64,000 bases of DNA, taken from positions 112,115,501 to 112,179,500 of the forward strand of contig OX465601.1 of assembly GCA_950022295.1 (NCBI GenBank), in the 5' to 3' direction. The stretch's first letter is position 1. Each line of letters begins with the position of its first letter. The translations under genes were made by a program, and so were the position numbers. Origin of the DNA: Bromus sterilis (lineage: Eukaryota > Streptophyta > Magnoliopsida > Poales > Poaceae). This document shows, piece by piece, positions 22,812 through 34,418 of this stretch. The notes under the pieces were generated by a model that had not been told where the DNA came from, did no database searches, and saw only the letters and a list, made by a program, of their open reading frames with translations.

Positions 22812-24834
22812 TATTAAAAAGTTAAGAAAATGGTATGAATCTCTACATGAGATCTTACAAATACTAGTTTTAAATGCGCGCTTTAGCATAAAATACATCT
22901 AACAATTCATTCGTTTGATGCACCAGAAGATCTAACAGCCTAAAATGTGAATGAAGATCCGGTGGTTAAAGAAACGCGGGCAATGTGGATATGCTGGAAA
23001 TCTTGACGCATCCGTCGAACAAATGGATAATTACCTTAAAAAATATATCCTTTTAACTATTTGCAGCCTATCATTATCGGTCACATTACATCGCTGATTT
23101 GTAGCAATTTTAATAGCCGGTAGTAGCTTATTTTGTTGCCCTTTACAGCAAAAGAATAGCATCGGCACACTTTCAAATAGATGTACCTAGCAATATATAT
23201 ATATATATATATATATATACATTCGTTTGAGCCATAAATAAAAATATTGATCAAAGTTGGTACCATTTTTATTAAAAATATATCATCAAAGGTGCCGTTT
23301 AAATAAATGTATTTAATATTGAAATACATCTAGTTACAATCGTTTAAGCAACAAATAACATGGATTAGAACAATATTTTTTTATCATAATTGTAGGCTTT
23401 TAGATCAATGGCCTGTAACTGACTTTGTAGTTGGAACGTTGAATCGGACGATTGGCCAGCCACTCGCGCACGACTTCTCTTGAGGATAGCATCATCTTTT
23501 TATTGAACAATCACGCGCGGAGAGGAGGGGGGGGGGTCCCTACTGAAAGTGCGGCGCGGGTCCGAGAGTTACATTAGGGAAGAGAGTGAGAGGAGAGGTA
23601 GTTCCGCGAGAACATTGCGGCGGCCTTATCATTACAGTCCAAGATACGATGAATCCAAAGAAAGAAATCCAAGATAATATGTTGCACACAGTGGTTAGTC
23701 GTGGAGGTATGGTGTTCATTGCGAAAAAATACACGCATTTCAAGAATCCCAAAGATTCCAATTTCATATAATATCATTGAAATTTAACTAAATATTAAGC
23801 GACTTAAATTTAGCAATCTTGTTTTTTCTTTGGTTAGCAAATGCTCGATCCTTGTAATGTGTTCAAAAATAAAATAAAAAATAGAAAAGGTGCTCAATGC
23901 CTTGCTTAAATTTGTTATTTTAATATTAATAGTTATACTTAACAATATATTCCTTGGTATAGATACAAAATTATGCCATTGACCTATTTACCTGTAGATG
24001 AACCCATTGTGGCCGAATACAAGGAGCCTTTTTGGATAAATCAGATTCATGAAACTTCTGAGAATCACAAAGGTGCTGTAATACAACTTAGGATTATAGA
24101 ATGTAGTTTGTAGATTAATTTGTACTTTATTTTAGATAGAAGCTTATATGTTAGTTGTAGAACCAAGTGTGTACAAACATGTTTTCTTATGACTATACTG
24201 TTTTGATACAAATGTTTTCTTCAAGCGAATTACCCAACATGAGACGATTTATAAGAATGTTGCGTCACATGTTTTGACTCGATGTCCTCAGTTGTTTTGC
24301 CTTATGAAACTTATGTATCTATGCATCGATTTGTTTTATTTACGTACCTATTATTTATTAGTGTTAAAATCATTTGTGCATATACTAATTTAGGCCTATC
24401 ATCTTCCAAAATGGCTATGCATATTTGAACGGAAATGATAAGTGCTTGACGTCAGGTTTGAAACCTGTTCGCTCGAACACCCTATCCATCGTCCGTTCTT
24501 TGCACGAATCTTAAAGTATGGAGTCAGCTTCTTTTAAACGTGTGCGCTGTTTGGTTTCCGTCCTGATGAGTATTTCGTTGGTTTTCTCGCATTGGGTGCG
24601 CTTTGTTATCTTTCATCCAAGCGATTTTGTGCGTTGTGTAACCTATTCATGGTCACTGTTTAGGCCTAGTTACTACAGTTCAGCCCACTGCATAATTAAA
24701 TATTATTATTTTGCGATGCTTATAATTTTTAAACGGTAGCTCGGATTGAAACGTGTTTTACATGTAACTGGCTCAGATTTTTGTATAGTTTCATAAAATT
24801 TGCTTGTTTTTACCATTTTTGAAATTTTAAAACA
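22812..24834. other. AT-rich intergenic DNA with an (AT)n run
   Basis: A (TA)14-like microsatellite lies at 23192-23219. Open frames at 23540-23777 on both strands are unrecognised. Nothing else could be supported. Confidence 0.4.
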
Positions 24835-26640
24835 TGATATTTCTTGTTAATTACAAATGATATCATTTTTTGTAAATGAATTGTGCGATATCTAATTAAT
24901 CATAACTAATGGCAATTTTTCATTTTTGTGAGATATGACAATTATCATTTGTATGTATCTTACGGGCATTGGTAATTACTATTTTTAGAACATGATAACT
25001 ATTATTTTCATTAGAGATGTCAATTCTTTTTGGGTTGTCTTGGGGGTACATATTTATTAAAATACGATAATTATTTTTCGTGTTATATGGCAATTCTTAT
25101 TTCTTGGCAATTATTATTATTATTAGGACATGTTGATTATGATTTTATGAGATATGAAAATTCTTATTTTGTGTGACATGACAATTCTTCTATGTTGTGT
25201 TGTGGGTAAACATTTATTAAATCACGATATTTTTTATTTCTGTGATATGATATTCTTAACTGTTGTACATGGCAATTATTTATAATACTACGTGAAACAT
25301 AACAATTTTTTGTTTTAGAAACGTTGAACATTGATTTTTTTAGTAGAACATGAAAAAATTATCATGGTTCCAATGGTGCAATAGGTTTTCAACCCAATTG
25401 CAATTTTACCTTATTTTTATTTTTGTAGATTGTTTTTGTATAGATTTCGATAGAGTTTTGTTGAAAATCTTTTTTTTAAACCATTCATGGCAAATTCTTA
25501 TTTTTATTGGGCATGACAATTCTTATTTGTAGGACATGATAAATTTTATTAATAGGACATGACAATTTTTATTCATCGGACATGACAATTCTTATTCGTT
25601 GAATATGTCAATTCTTACTGATAGGACATGCCATTTTTTGTTGGTAAGACATAGTAATTCTTATTTATATGACATGTCAATTCTTATTCATAAGATATGA
25701 CAACTCTTACTCGTAGGACTAGGACATATCAATTTTTGTTTGTAGGACATGACAATTCTTGTTCGTTGGACATGACAATTCTTATTGACATGACATGACA
25801 ATTCTTATTGACAAGACATGACAATTTTTACATGTGGGCCGTGATACCTTGCGAAACATGGCAAATTTTATTAAAATTGATGAACATGGCTATTTTCTTA
25901 GTATAACATGACAAATTTGCCATGGTTATAATACTGCTTTAGGATTTTCATCTCATGAAAATTCTATCATTTTAAAATTCTTGGATTGTTTTATTTAGGT
26001 TGCGATGGATCTTTTGCACATGACAAATTCTTATTTTCGCACATGAAAAACTCATAGTATTTTCTTTTTGTACATCATCCATGGAAAATTCTTTTTGTGT
26101 GAGAGTGCGATTCTTATTTCGTATATAGCTTATTGGAAATGTCAAATTCTTTTTTTGTGTGAGATGACAATTCTTGTTTGTCGTCTATTGCAATTTTTTA
26201 TTTTGCGTGACATGGCAATTCTTATTTCTACGGCATGGCAATTTTTATATGCGAGACATGATATTGTATGGAACACAACATTCGTTATATATGGAACATG
26301 TCACTTAATATTTGTACGAGATGACAATTTTTTATATGTGGGACATGATATTTGAAATTGTTAGACATGACTATTTTAAGTAAATGATGGCAAATTTGCT
26401 ATGATTACAATCGTACAATAGGGTTTTCACCCCATGATAATTTTGCTTTGCTTTTTATTTTTTAGATTATTTTTATATAGGTTACAATAATTTTTAATAT
26501 AAATTTTCCATATGGCAATTTAATATTTACTTCTATGATAATTTTATATTTTTATTTTTATCATAAATTTTTTTTTACTTTAAAAGTTAATTGCATTGTA
26601 CTAGCAAAGAAAAAAATTATTCTTACCATAGCACAAAAAT
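24835..26640. repeat. Long degenerate array of GACATGACAATTCTTATT-like units
   Basis: Words such as GACATGACAATTCTTATT recur every ~20-30 bp with many substitutions and spacers, most clearly at 25185-25199 and 25500-25830. They fade toward both ends. No frame, terminal repeat or gene was seen. It looks like an old AT-rich minisatellite or the repetitive interior of an unknown element, ending about 90 bp before the inverted-repeat arm at 26729. Confidence 0.7.
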
Positions 26641-26728
26641 TCAAAGTTTTGTATTTTTTTCACTAATGAAATTGTAAGATCCAGTAGAAACAAATGAAAA
26701 TGTTCGGGCCGAACATATTCTCAAATCG

Positions 26729-26785
26729 AATTCCTACCCGGGCACTATTGCGTCTAACTAGTTCTCACGTCTCGCTACCGTTCGA
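26729..26785 (+). repeat. Left arm of a 57-bp inverted repeat around the AFB fragment and CACTA
   Basis: Starts AATTCCTACCCGGGCACT. It matches the reverse complement of 42182-42238 at 52 of 57 positions with no gap. Weak similarity may continue outward (AAATC). Confidence 0.8.
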
Positions 26786-27011
26786 TCGAAATCGTGAGGC
26801 CGAAGCGAGCCCGTCGTTTCACCTGGGCACGTGCACGTGTTCTCTCACCTAGCGCTCCAACCAGACAAACGCTATCCTCTCCAGAATCCTCATTCCTCTT
26901 CGTCTCTCTCTCCCACATCAGCCTAGGGTTCGTCGACCGGAGGAGCACTCCCGCCTCTCCCTCCCCCGCTCCTCCGATCCCCCACCCGTCGCAACCCTAG
27001 CCCCCGCCGGC

Positions 27012-27478
27012 ATGCGCGACGTGGCGGCGGAGGACGACTCCGACTCGCCGCCATCGCGGATGTCGTAGGAAGACGACGGTGACGCCCCCACCGCCCGCCG
27101 CCCCTCAGATCTGGCGCCCACCTGTCGCCCCCTCCCGCCCCGGCACCGCCGGACCAGGTGCTGGTGAACGTGCTCGAGTTCCTCACGACGGCGCGCGACC
27201 GCAACGCGGTCTCGCTCGTCTGCCGCTCCTGGTACCGCGCCGAGGCGTAGACCCGCCACGAGCTCTTCATCGGCAACTGCTACGCCGTATCGCCGCGCCG
27301 CGTCGTCGAGCGCTTCGGGGGCGTGCGGGCCATCGTGCTCAAGGGCAAGCCCCGGTTCGCCGATTTCTGCCTCGTGCCCCAGGGATGAGGCGCCTGCGTC
27401 TCCCCCTGGGTCGCCGCGCTCGGCCTCCCCTACCCGCGCCTCGAGCGCATCTGCCTCAAGCGGATGACCGTCTCCGAC
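27012..27478 (+). pseudogene. TIR1/AFB (AFB4/5-like) auxin-receptor F-box gene fragment, 5' part
   Basis: TIR1/AFB proteins are SCF ubiquitin-ligase F-box subunits that bind auxin and Aux/IAA proteins. From 27146 one frame gives an F-box (PPDQVLVNVLEFLTTARDR, SLVCRSWYRAEA) and then the first leucine-rich repeats: ELFIGNCYAVSPRRVVERF, VLKGKPRFADF, YPRLERICLKRMTVSDD. Stops interrupt it after AEA (about 27248) and after PQG (about 27386). The ATG at 27012 is in another frame and ends at TAG 27066, so the copy is dead. 26786-27011 looks like its 5' leader. The CACTA at 27479 splits it; the next codons resume at 41477. The wording best fits the AFB4/5 clade of grasses, from memory. Length retained is under a third of the ~600-residue protein. 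Confidence 0.85.
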
Positions 27479-27509
27479 GACTACTAGGAAAAAGCTTATA
27501 GGTAGAGGC

Positions 27510-27860
27510 ATAACAGTAGCGCCCTTTAAAGACGGGCGCTACTACTAATTAGCAGTAGCGCGCTGTATGGACGCTCGCTATTGATATGCCTGTATTAGTA
27601 GCGCCGCATCTGTAGACCCGCTACTAGTAAAGGTGGTCCCCACCAAACCCAGCTGACAAGTTGTAGTAGCAGCGCCCCCTGGAAAGCCCGCTACTACTAT
27701 CTACTTATCAGTAGCGTCGTTCCGTTCCGCCCGCTGCTGCTAAAGTGGACCCAACTTAACCCAGAGGCCCACAAATAGCAGCAGCGCGTTCTCTAGAGGG
27801 TCGCTACTACTAACAAAATAGCAGTAGCGCCGTAGCGGTACAGGCGCTGCTGGTAAGGCG
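27510..27860. repeat. Left subterminal repeats of the CACTA
   Basis: Several copies of AGTAGCGCC and its inverse GGCGCTACTACT, spaced 20-40 bp. CACTA transposases of this class bind such subterminal repeats near each end. The words match those at 41297-41465. Confidence 0.75.
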
Positions 27861-28460
27861 CAGCAGCCACCTTTTCACCAACCATCCCCCTCCCCCCTCC
27901 TCTCTCTCCCTCACTTGCTTCTTCCTCATTCCTTCTCCTACCTCTTGTCCATCTCCATTAATGAATTACACCATCTCCATTAATGCACTACACACCATCT
28001 TCATTAATGCAATATCTCTCTCTTTCCTTCTAATTTGCTCCTCCTCCACCACCACATATCATGCATAAATGCATCTAGCTATCTCTCTTTCTCACCTTTG
28101 TCTCCTTCCCCTCACTAGCTAGTGCAAGCTTCTCCCAAGTGTGATATTTTAACAAAAGGTATATACTTTCTCTCTCTCTCTTAATTAATTACTAGCTAGC
28201 TAGCTAGGTACGTGGATGCATGAGATGTGAGTAAAAAATTGTGCTTTGCATCAATGAAAATATTTGTGTGTGTGTGTATGGGTGTGTGATATGAGAGTTT
28301 GCTTATGTTCTGCCGAAATGTCGATTTACTTCTGTTTCGGCGAATTTCGGGCAAACTCTATATGTCCTATTTTTAGGAAGGTCATGCCGAATTTTTGTAT
28401 GACTTTGATATGCATATGCATGTCGTTATAATCTTTTGTTTGTATAACTCGTAGGCGACC
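27861..28460. other. CACTA 5' region before the transposase
   Basis: CT-rich then AT-rich DNA with CTCTCTCTCT and GTGTGTGTGT runs. Probable promoter and leader of the transposase gene. ATGCCGAAA/TTTCGGC words near 28320-28390 also occur at 34210-34270 before the second gene. Confidence 0.4.
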
Positions 28461-31400
28461 ATGAAGGTCTGTGGAAGGATGGTGGATAGATACTTGCGAT
28501 CCGCAGCGGACGACATGATTGAAAAAAATGAAAAGGAGATTTTATGTCCGTGTCGAAAATGCAAAGAAGGCGTCTGGCTGGACCCCTTTAAGGGTGGACG
28601 TTTGAAGGCGCACCTGCTTAGATATGGTTTCATGAATGGCTATACTCGATGGATAACTGAAGATGATGATGACGATATCGACGGTGCAACCAATAACCCC
28701 ATGGCAGCGGATGAAGAGATGATTGATGGATCCGAAGACGAATAGGGCGTTGGAAATGACGGCGGAGAAGAGGCTGCACATGGTAATGGCGGAGAAGATC
28801 AGGCCGAACATGACGGAGAAGATGCGGACATGACGGATCCTTCGTCGCTACTAAATTCAATCGTGCGGGAACCTCATGTTCGAGACCTGCTTCGCAAGAA
28901 GACGACTAGCGACAGAGCTGGTTCTAGAGAGGAGGACAAGTTGGAGCAACTGGAGGTAGACTCGAAGACTCCATTGTATGATGGTTGCGCTCCTGAGGTG
29001 ACCCGCTTGAGTTTCACGCTCGAACTTCTAAAGATGAAGGCTAAAAACAAATGGAGCGACAAAAGCCTCGAGGATCATCTCAAGTATCTAAACAAGAAAG
29101 TTCTTCCCCCGGGGAACCTTTGTCCTACTAGTGTCGATGAGGCCAAGAAGATTGTGTGCCCTCTTGATCTGCCGCACATTAGATACCATGCATGCATCAA
29201 CGATTGCATCATTTATCGGAACGAGAACGCAGAAAAAACCAGTTGTCCGGTGTGCAATGCTCCTCAGAAAGTTGTATGGTACTTTCCGATCATTCCTCGT
29301 CTGCAACGTTATTTCGTAGATCCTAAGGAAGCTGAGCTCATGCGGTGGCACGCGGTCAGGAAGGTGACCGATGATGGAGATGATTCGAAGATGAGACACC
29401 CTGTGGATGGAAGCCAGTGGAGAGCGTTGAACGCCGAATATGGATTTCATCTTGATCCAAGGAACGTCATGCTTGGCGTGATTTCAGATGGCATGAATCC
29501 GTTTGGCAAGCAGAACACCAACCATAGCACATGGCCCGTGTTTGTATGGATGTACAACATTCCCCCGTGGAAGTGCATGAAGACAAAGTACATACACATG
29601 AGCATTCTGATTCAAGGGCCGAAACATCCGGGAAATAATATTAATCTATATCTCGAGCTATTGAAAGAGGAGCTAGAAATGTTATGGAAATCACCAGTCA
29701 AGACATGGGACGCTTTCGAAAAAGAATATTTCTATATGAAAGCCGCGGTGCTGACGACGGTGCACGATTATCTCGGTTACAGATATGTATCAGGCCAGGT
29801 GTGCCATGCATATTGCGGATGCACGAGGTGCATGGATGATACAACGTCTCAGCAGCTAACGAAAGATGGTGGGTCTGCGAAAATCGTGTACATGGGGCAT
29901 CGAAGATGGCTCGAGAAGAATGACCCGTGGAGAAACCGTGGAGATCTATTCAATGGTGAGACTAAGCATCGAGGACCTCCACGTAAGAGGAGCGGCGCCG
30001 AAATTGATGAGTTGTTGAAAAACTGGAAAGAGTGCCCCGCGCCTGGAAAGAGGAAAAAACCGGAGCCGCTGATGTACTGGCCCAAACTCGATACACCTCA
30101 TTGTCTTGATCAAATGCATATCACGAAGAATGTTCTCGAGAGTTTGCTTGGCACACTGATGAACATGCCGGAGAAGACCAAGGATGGGCCGAAGGCAAGA
30201 AGAGACTTGGAAGATTTGGAAATAAGGGCAGATCTCCACATGCCCCGTAAAACGGCCGAGACAGAGACGGAGACAGAGGCGGGGGACAGCAGGCGGGGCA
30301 AAAAAGTAAAGAAGAAGGAAGAGAAATATTGCCCCCCTTCTTGCTTCACCTTCAATACGAAGGAGATCGATCAATTTTTCAAGTGTCTTACCGGAATAAA
30401 AGTTAGTTCCGGTTACTGTGGGAAGATAAGCAGATATCTAGACATGCAGAAAAAAAGGTTCAGCGGGATGAAGTCTCATGAATGTCACGTGATGATGACG
30501 CAGATACTACCGGTTGCCCTTAGAGGGATAATGGACAAGCACGTTTGTGACACGCTTACTGGTTTCTGTAATTTTTTCGATGTTATCTCTCGAAAGTCGA
30601 TCAGTTCGAAGCAGCTCACAAGGCTACAGGAAGAGATTGTTGTCATACTATGTGAGCTCGAGATGTACTTCCCGCCCGCGTTCTTTGACGTCATGGCGCA
30701 TCTGTGTGTCCACATTGTGACGACATCATCGACCTTGGCCCGTCATACCTGCACAACATGATGCCGTTTGAGAGGATGAATGGGGTCATCAAAGGATTCG
30801 TTCGTAACATGTCCCGACCAGATGGAAGCATCGTACATGGCTATCTGACACAAGAGTGCATCTATTTCTGCGAGAATTATCTAAGAAACGGAGATGACGA
30901 CGTCCCTGTTGTTGGTTTGCCCGTTAACAAGCACCATGGGAGGCTCGGAGGAGAAGGTCACACCAACGGTTGGAGGGAACTGCATGTCGACCGCTCGGAT
31001 CGACGCAATGACTTTGACAGGGCAAACTTAGTAGTGCTACAACATCTTGACGTGGTAGACCCTTTCGTGACACTGCACAAAGAAACCATCGCCAAGAAGT
31101 ACCATGACCAGGGCCTACGCAAGACGGACGCCGAAGTTACTAGAGAGCACAACTCCACTTTCTTGCCTTGGTTCAAAGAGCATGTTCTTGCCAATCCCCT
31201 GGAAGAGGGGTCTACAGACGCATTGCTCATATACGCCTTAGCACATGGCCCTGCTGTCAACTTCCTCACCTATCAGGCATACGATATAAACGGATACACG
31301 TTCTATACGGAGGCCAGAGATATCAAAAGTGATTTCCAGAACTCGGGGGTGACGATAGAATGCATGACTGACGACAACGGCTCAACTGAAAGATATTACG

Positions 31401-31887
31401 GAAGGGTCGAAGAGATCTGGGAGCTTAACTACTCTGGACTACGCAATGCGACGATGTTCGTGTCAGATGGGCTAAGAATGTCGAAAGAGAAAACCGGTAT
31501 TTCACTACTATGTCTATACCCGACGCCAAGAGCGCTACCGTGAACGTCATCGCCAAAAATGAGCCATGAATACACGCTAAGCACGTGACACAATGTTTCT
31601 ACATAACCGACCCAAGCAATCCCAGCCGTGTTGTCGTGAGGAGAGGCAAAAGAAACATCGTCGGAATGGATGGAGTCGCCAACATAGAAGACTATGACCA
31701 GTACGGCAACCCGATGAGGGAAGATGACGACGACGATGAAGCATATGTCAAAAGAAGAATGAAGACTACATTACCTATGAAAGATCGTACTCCATGGAAA
31801 AGGAAAAGTCACAACGAGGGCCTAAATTATTCGGAAACGAACAAAAAAGGAAAGAAGCTAATCACTAAGAAACGTCCTCGACGCTGA
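28461..31887 (+). pseudogene. TNP2-type CACTA transposase with two stops and two single-base deletions
   Basis: Transposase of the En/Spm (CACTA) group, which cuts and moves the element by its ends. The N-terminus (28461) has the CPCRKCK zinc-like motif of the transposase-associated domain. The frame is broken by TAG at 28743-28745, which lies in phase with the large open part from 28830. That part has the transposase_21 region (LDPRNVMLGVISDGMNPFG, WPVFVWMYNIPPW, YRYVSGQVCHAYCGCTRC, DTPHCLDQMHITKNV) and DUF4218 (LPVALRGIMDKHV). One base is missing near 30718; the frame resumes as IDLGPSYLHNMMPFERMNG. Another is missing near 31460, and TGA lies at 31567-31569 before TQCFYITDP, a DUF4216-like end. 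Apart from four lesions the ~1,140 codons are complete, so decay is recent. No introns are evident. Confidence 0.9.
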
Positions 31888-31902
31888 GAAACTAAATGTG
31901 TG

Positions 31903-31933
<31 letters not shown>

Positions 31934-32087
31934 GTATCTATTTTGTATACTTGCACTTTAACCGCGTTATCGATCGGCCAAATTATATATTGCCGCTATT
32001 AAATATACATTATATAAATTGTATCGGTCGTTGTTCGGGAAAAAAATTAAAAAGGAAATGAAAAGAGGGAAAAATGCCAGAAATATC

Positions 32088-32177
32088 AGTAGCGCGCTCT
32101 GACAGGGCCCGCTACTGCTAAGTTTAGCAGTAGCGCTCGCTGACAGGGCCCGCTACTGCTAATCTTAGCAGTAGGGC
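32088..32177. repeat. Internal GTAGCGC...GCCCGCTACTGCTA repeats of the CACTA
   Basis: Two or more near-identical ~45-bp units with GCAGTAGCGC and GCCCGCTACTGCTA, like those at the element's ends, lie in the middle, between its two large genes. They continue at 33638-33668 after the solo LTR. They may act as a shared regulatory or transposase-binding region. Confidence 0.6.
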
Positions 32178-33637
32178 TGATGTCTACGCACACTTCTATT
32201 CTTGTAGACTATGTTGGGCCTTCAAGCGCAGAGGTTTGTAGGACAGCAGCAATTTCCCTCAAGTGGATGACCTAAGGTTTATCGAACTCAAGGAAGTAGA
32301 GGTTGAAGACGGTCTCTCTCAAGCAACCCTGCAATTAAGATACAAGAAGTCTCTTGTGTCCCCAACACACCTAATACAACTAGGAGTTGTATAGGTGCAC
32401 TAGTTCGGCGAAGAGATGATAAAATATGGGTGATAGGTGTGGTAAAACGAAGTAATATAAATCTGTAATAAAAAGAGCAGCAAAGAAACAAGTGGTAAAC
32501 GTGAGCACAAACGGTGTAACAATGATGGAAACAAGGCCTAGGCTTCATACTTTCACTAGTGGCAACTCCCAACAACATTAACATAGCCTAATCACATGAT
32601 ATTTCCCATAAAACATGCAATGGAGACGCACTCGGAGGTCATTTCTTTGTGGTCAAGAGAGGATGAGAATTATGTAAGGCTACAAAAGCACACCTCAAAG
32701 TTCGTAGTTCTCAATCTATGGATTTCCCAATGTCACCGCGGCCATCCAAAGAGAGTACCACAAACACCACAACATATCTCAAGGATAATCAAAGACAAGC
32801 ACCAAGAGACTCTCAATCTTAAATCAACACACAAAAGAGGAAATCACTCATGAAAATATTCTTCTAATCCATGTCCAATAGACCGCTGTCACCTTGGTCT
32901 CGGGGATTATACTAGATAAGATCAATTGAGTACATCAATCCAATACATAGAGGAAGGGGAAATATCATGGGATCACCCTAGATTAACATAGCCTATGATC
33001 ACAACGAAGATCACATCATGGGAGAGAGAGAAGAACACATAGCTACTGGTAGAAACCTTAGCCCCGAGGGAGAATTACTCCCGCTTCATGGAGGAGGGAA
33101 GCAACGACGATGGAGATGAATCTGGGGGCACTTCCCTGTCCCGGCAGGGTGCCGACACAGGAATTCTGGTCCCCCGAAGCTTGTCGGCGATGGCGGCGGA
33201 GATCGGAATTGCTTCTGGAGAAAAGGGGTCTGGAATCAGGGTTTTCGCGACGCGAGTAAAAATAAGGGCCAAGGGGGGCCACTAGGGGAGGTCCCAGTTG
33301 CCTAGGCGGGTAGCCGGCGCGGCCTCCCCCTAGGCCGCGTGGGGTGGCCGCCTAGACTGCTGGTGGGGCCCCCCTGGCTCTCCTTCGGGCGTAAGGAAGC
33401 TTCTGGAACGCTGATTTTGTATATATATTTTTCCGGAATTTTTTGGACACTTTAAGTAATGGGAAAAACTGAAATACAAAAACAGCAGAAAACAGAAATT
33501 GGCACTGGGGGTGCACTGAGTTAATAGGTTAGTCCAAATAGGATCAAAAGTGTATGAAAGTGTATCAAAAGCATAGCAATATCACACAAAACATGCATGG
33601 AGCAAGCAGAAATTATAGATACGTTTTGGACGTATCA
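32178..33637 (-). mobile_element. Solo LTR of a gypsy-type retrotransposon (1,460 bp)
   Basis: TGATGTCTACG...GACGTATCA with TG/CA ends, flanked by AGGGC (32173-32177) and AGCGC (33638-33642), a 5-bp target duplication with one change. In the minus orientation it begins TGATACGTCC, like a common Triticeae LTR family I recall. There is no internal domain. It sits in the CACTA spacer between the two large genes. Confidence 0.8.
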
Positions 33638-33754
33638 AGCGCGCGCTGACAGTGCCCGCTACTGCTATTTTTCACTTAAACCGGTCGGGCGGGTTCTTCT
33701 TTTCATTCCCGGCCTCTATCTCTCCCTCTCTCCCTCTCGAACTCCTCCCGGCCG

Positions 33755-33912
33755 CCGTCGTCGTCGTCGCGCCTCCCCGCCCTCGTCGCTGCGCCTCCCC
33801 GCCCTCGTCGCCGCGCCTCCTCCCCGCCCTCGTCGCCGCGCCTCCTCCTCGCCCTCCTCCCCGCCCTCGTCGTCACGCCTCCCCGCCCTCGTCGCCGCGC
33901 CTCCGCGGCCCC
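33755..33912 (+). repeat. GC-rich minisatellite (GCCCTCGTCGCCGCGCCTCC units)
   Basis: About seven imperfect ~21-bp units in the leader region before the second CACTA gene. Reads as Pro/Arg-rich in every frame; not thought to be coding. Confidence 0.7.
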
Positions 33913-34418
33913 GCCTCCGTATCCATGTAAACGAGCCTCATCTTCCTCCGCGCGCGCCCCTTTCTCCCCACCGCGAGCAGCGCGCCATGCACGCGAGGTG
34001 CTCGATGAAATGCCTCAACGGTCACCGCTGCATTTTGTGCCATCCTCTTGCTTCGTCCTGTGATCTGCAGTTGGTTGGCTTGTTATTCATTTCGGATCAG
34101 CTACTTAGCTTAGTATGCTAGCATTGTTCTTTTGTCTAGAGGGGATATTGTGTACGGATTTTCTTCTTCTTTCCATATGCAGGGATCCGAGGGGCCTATG
34201 TTTTGCCGGAATGTTGATTTATTTCCGTTCCGGCAAATTTTAGGTTCCCGAGATGTCCACTTTTTAGCAAAGGTCATGCCGAAATTTACCGTGAATTTCG
34301 ACATGACTTGTGCTACAAAGTATGACATATCGAGTGCCCGGTATTTGATAGGACGATATTTAGTCCTTTTTTTATAGTTTGAGAATTAAACTTGGAGACT
34401 AAATATATCGTAGGAAAC

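Noticed and set aside
23540..23777. Overlapping small frames on both strands
   Set aside because: No recognisable family, no exon signals, and in AT-rich intergenic DNA.
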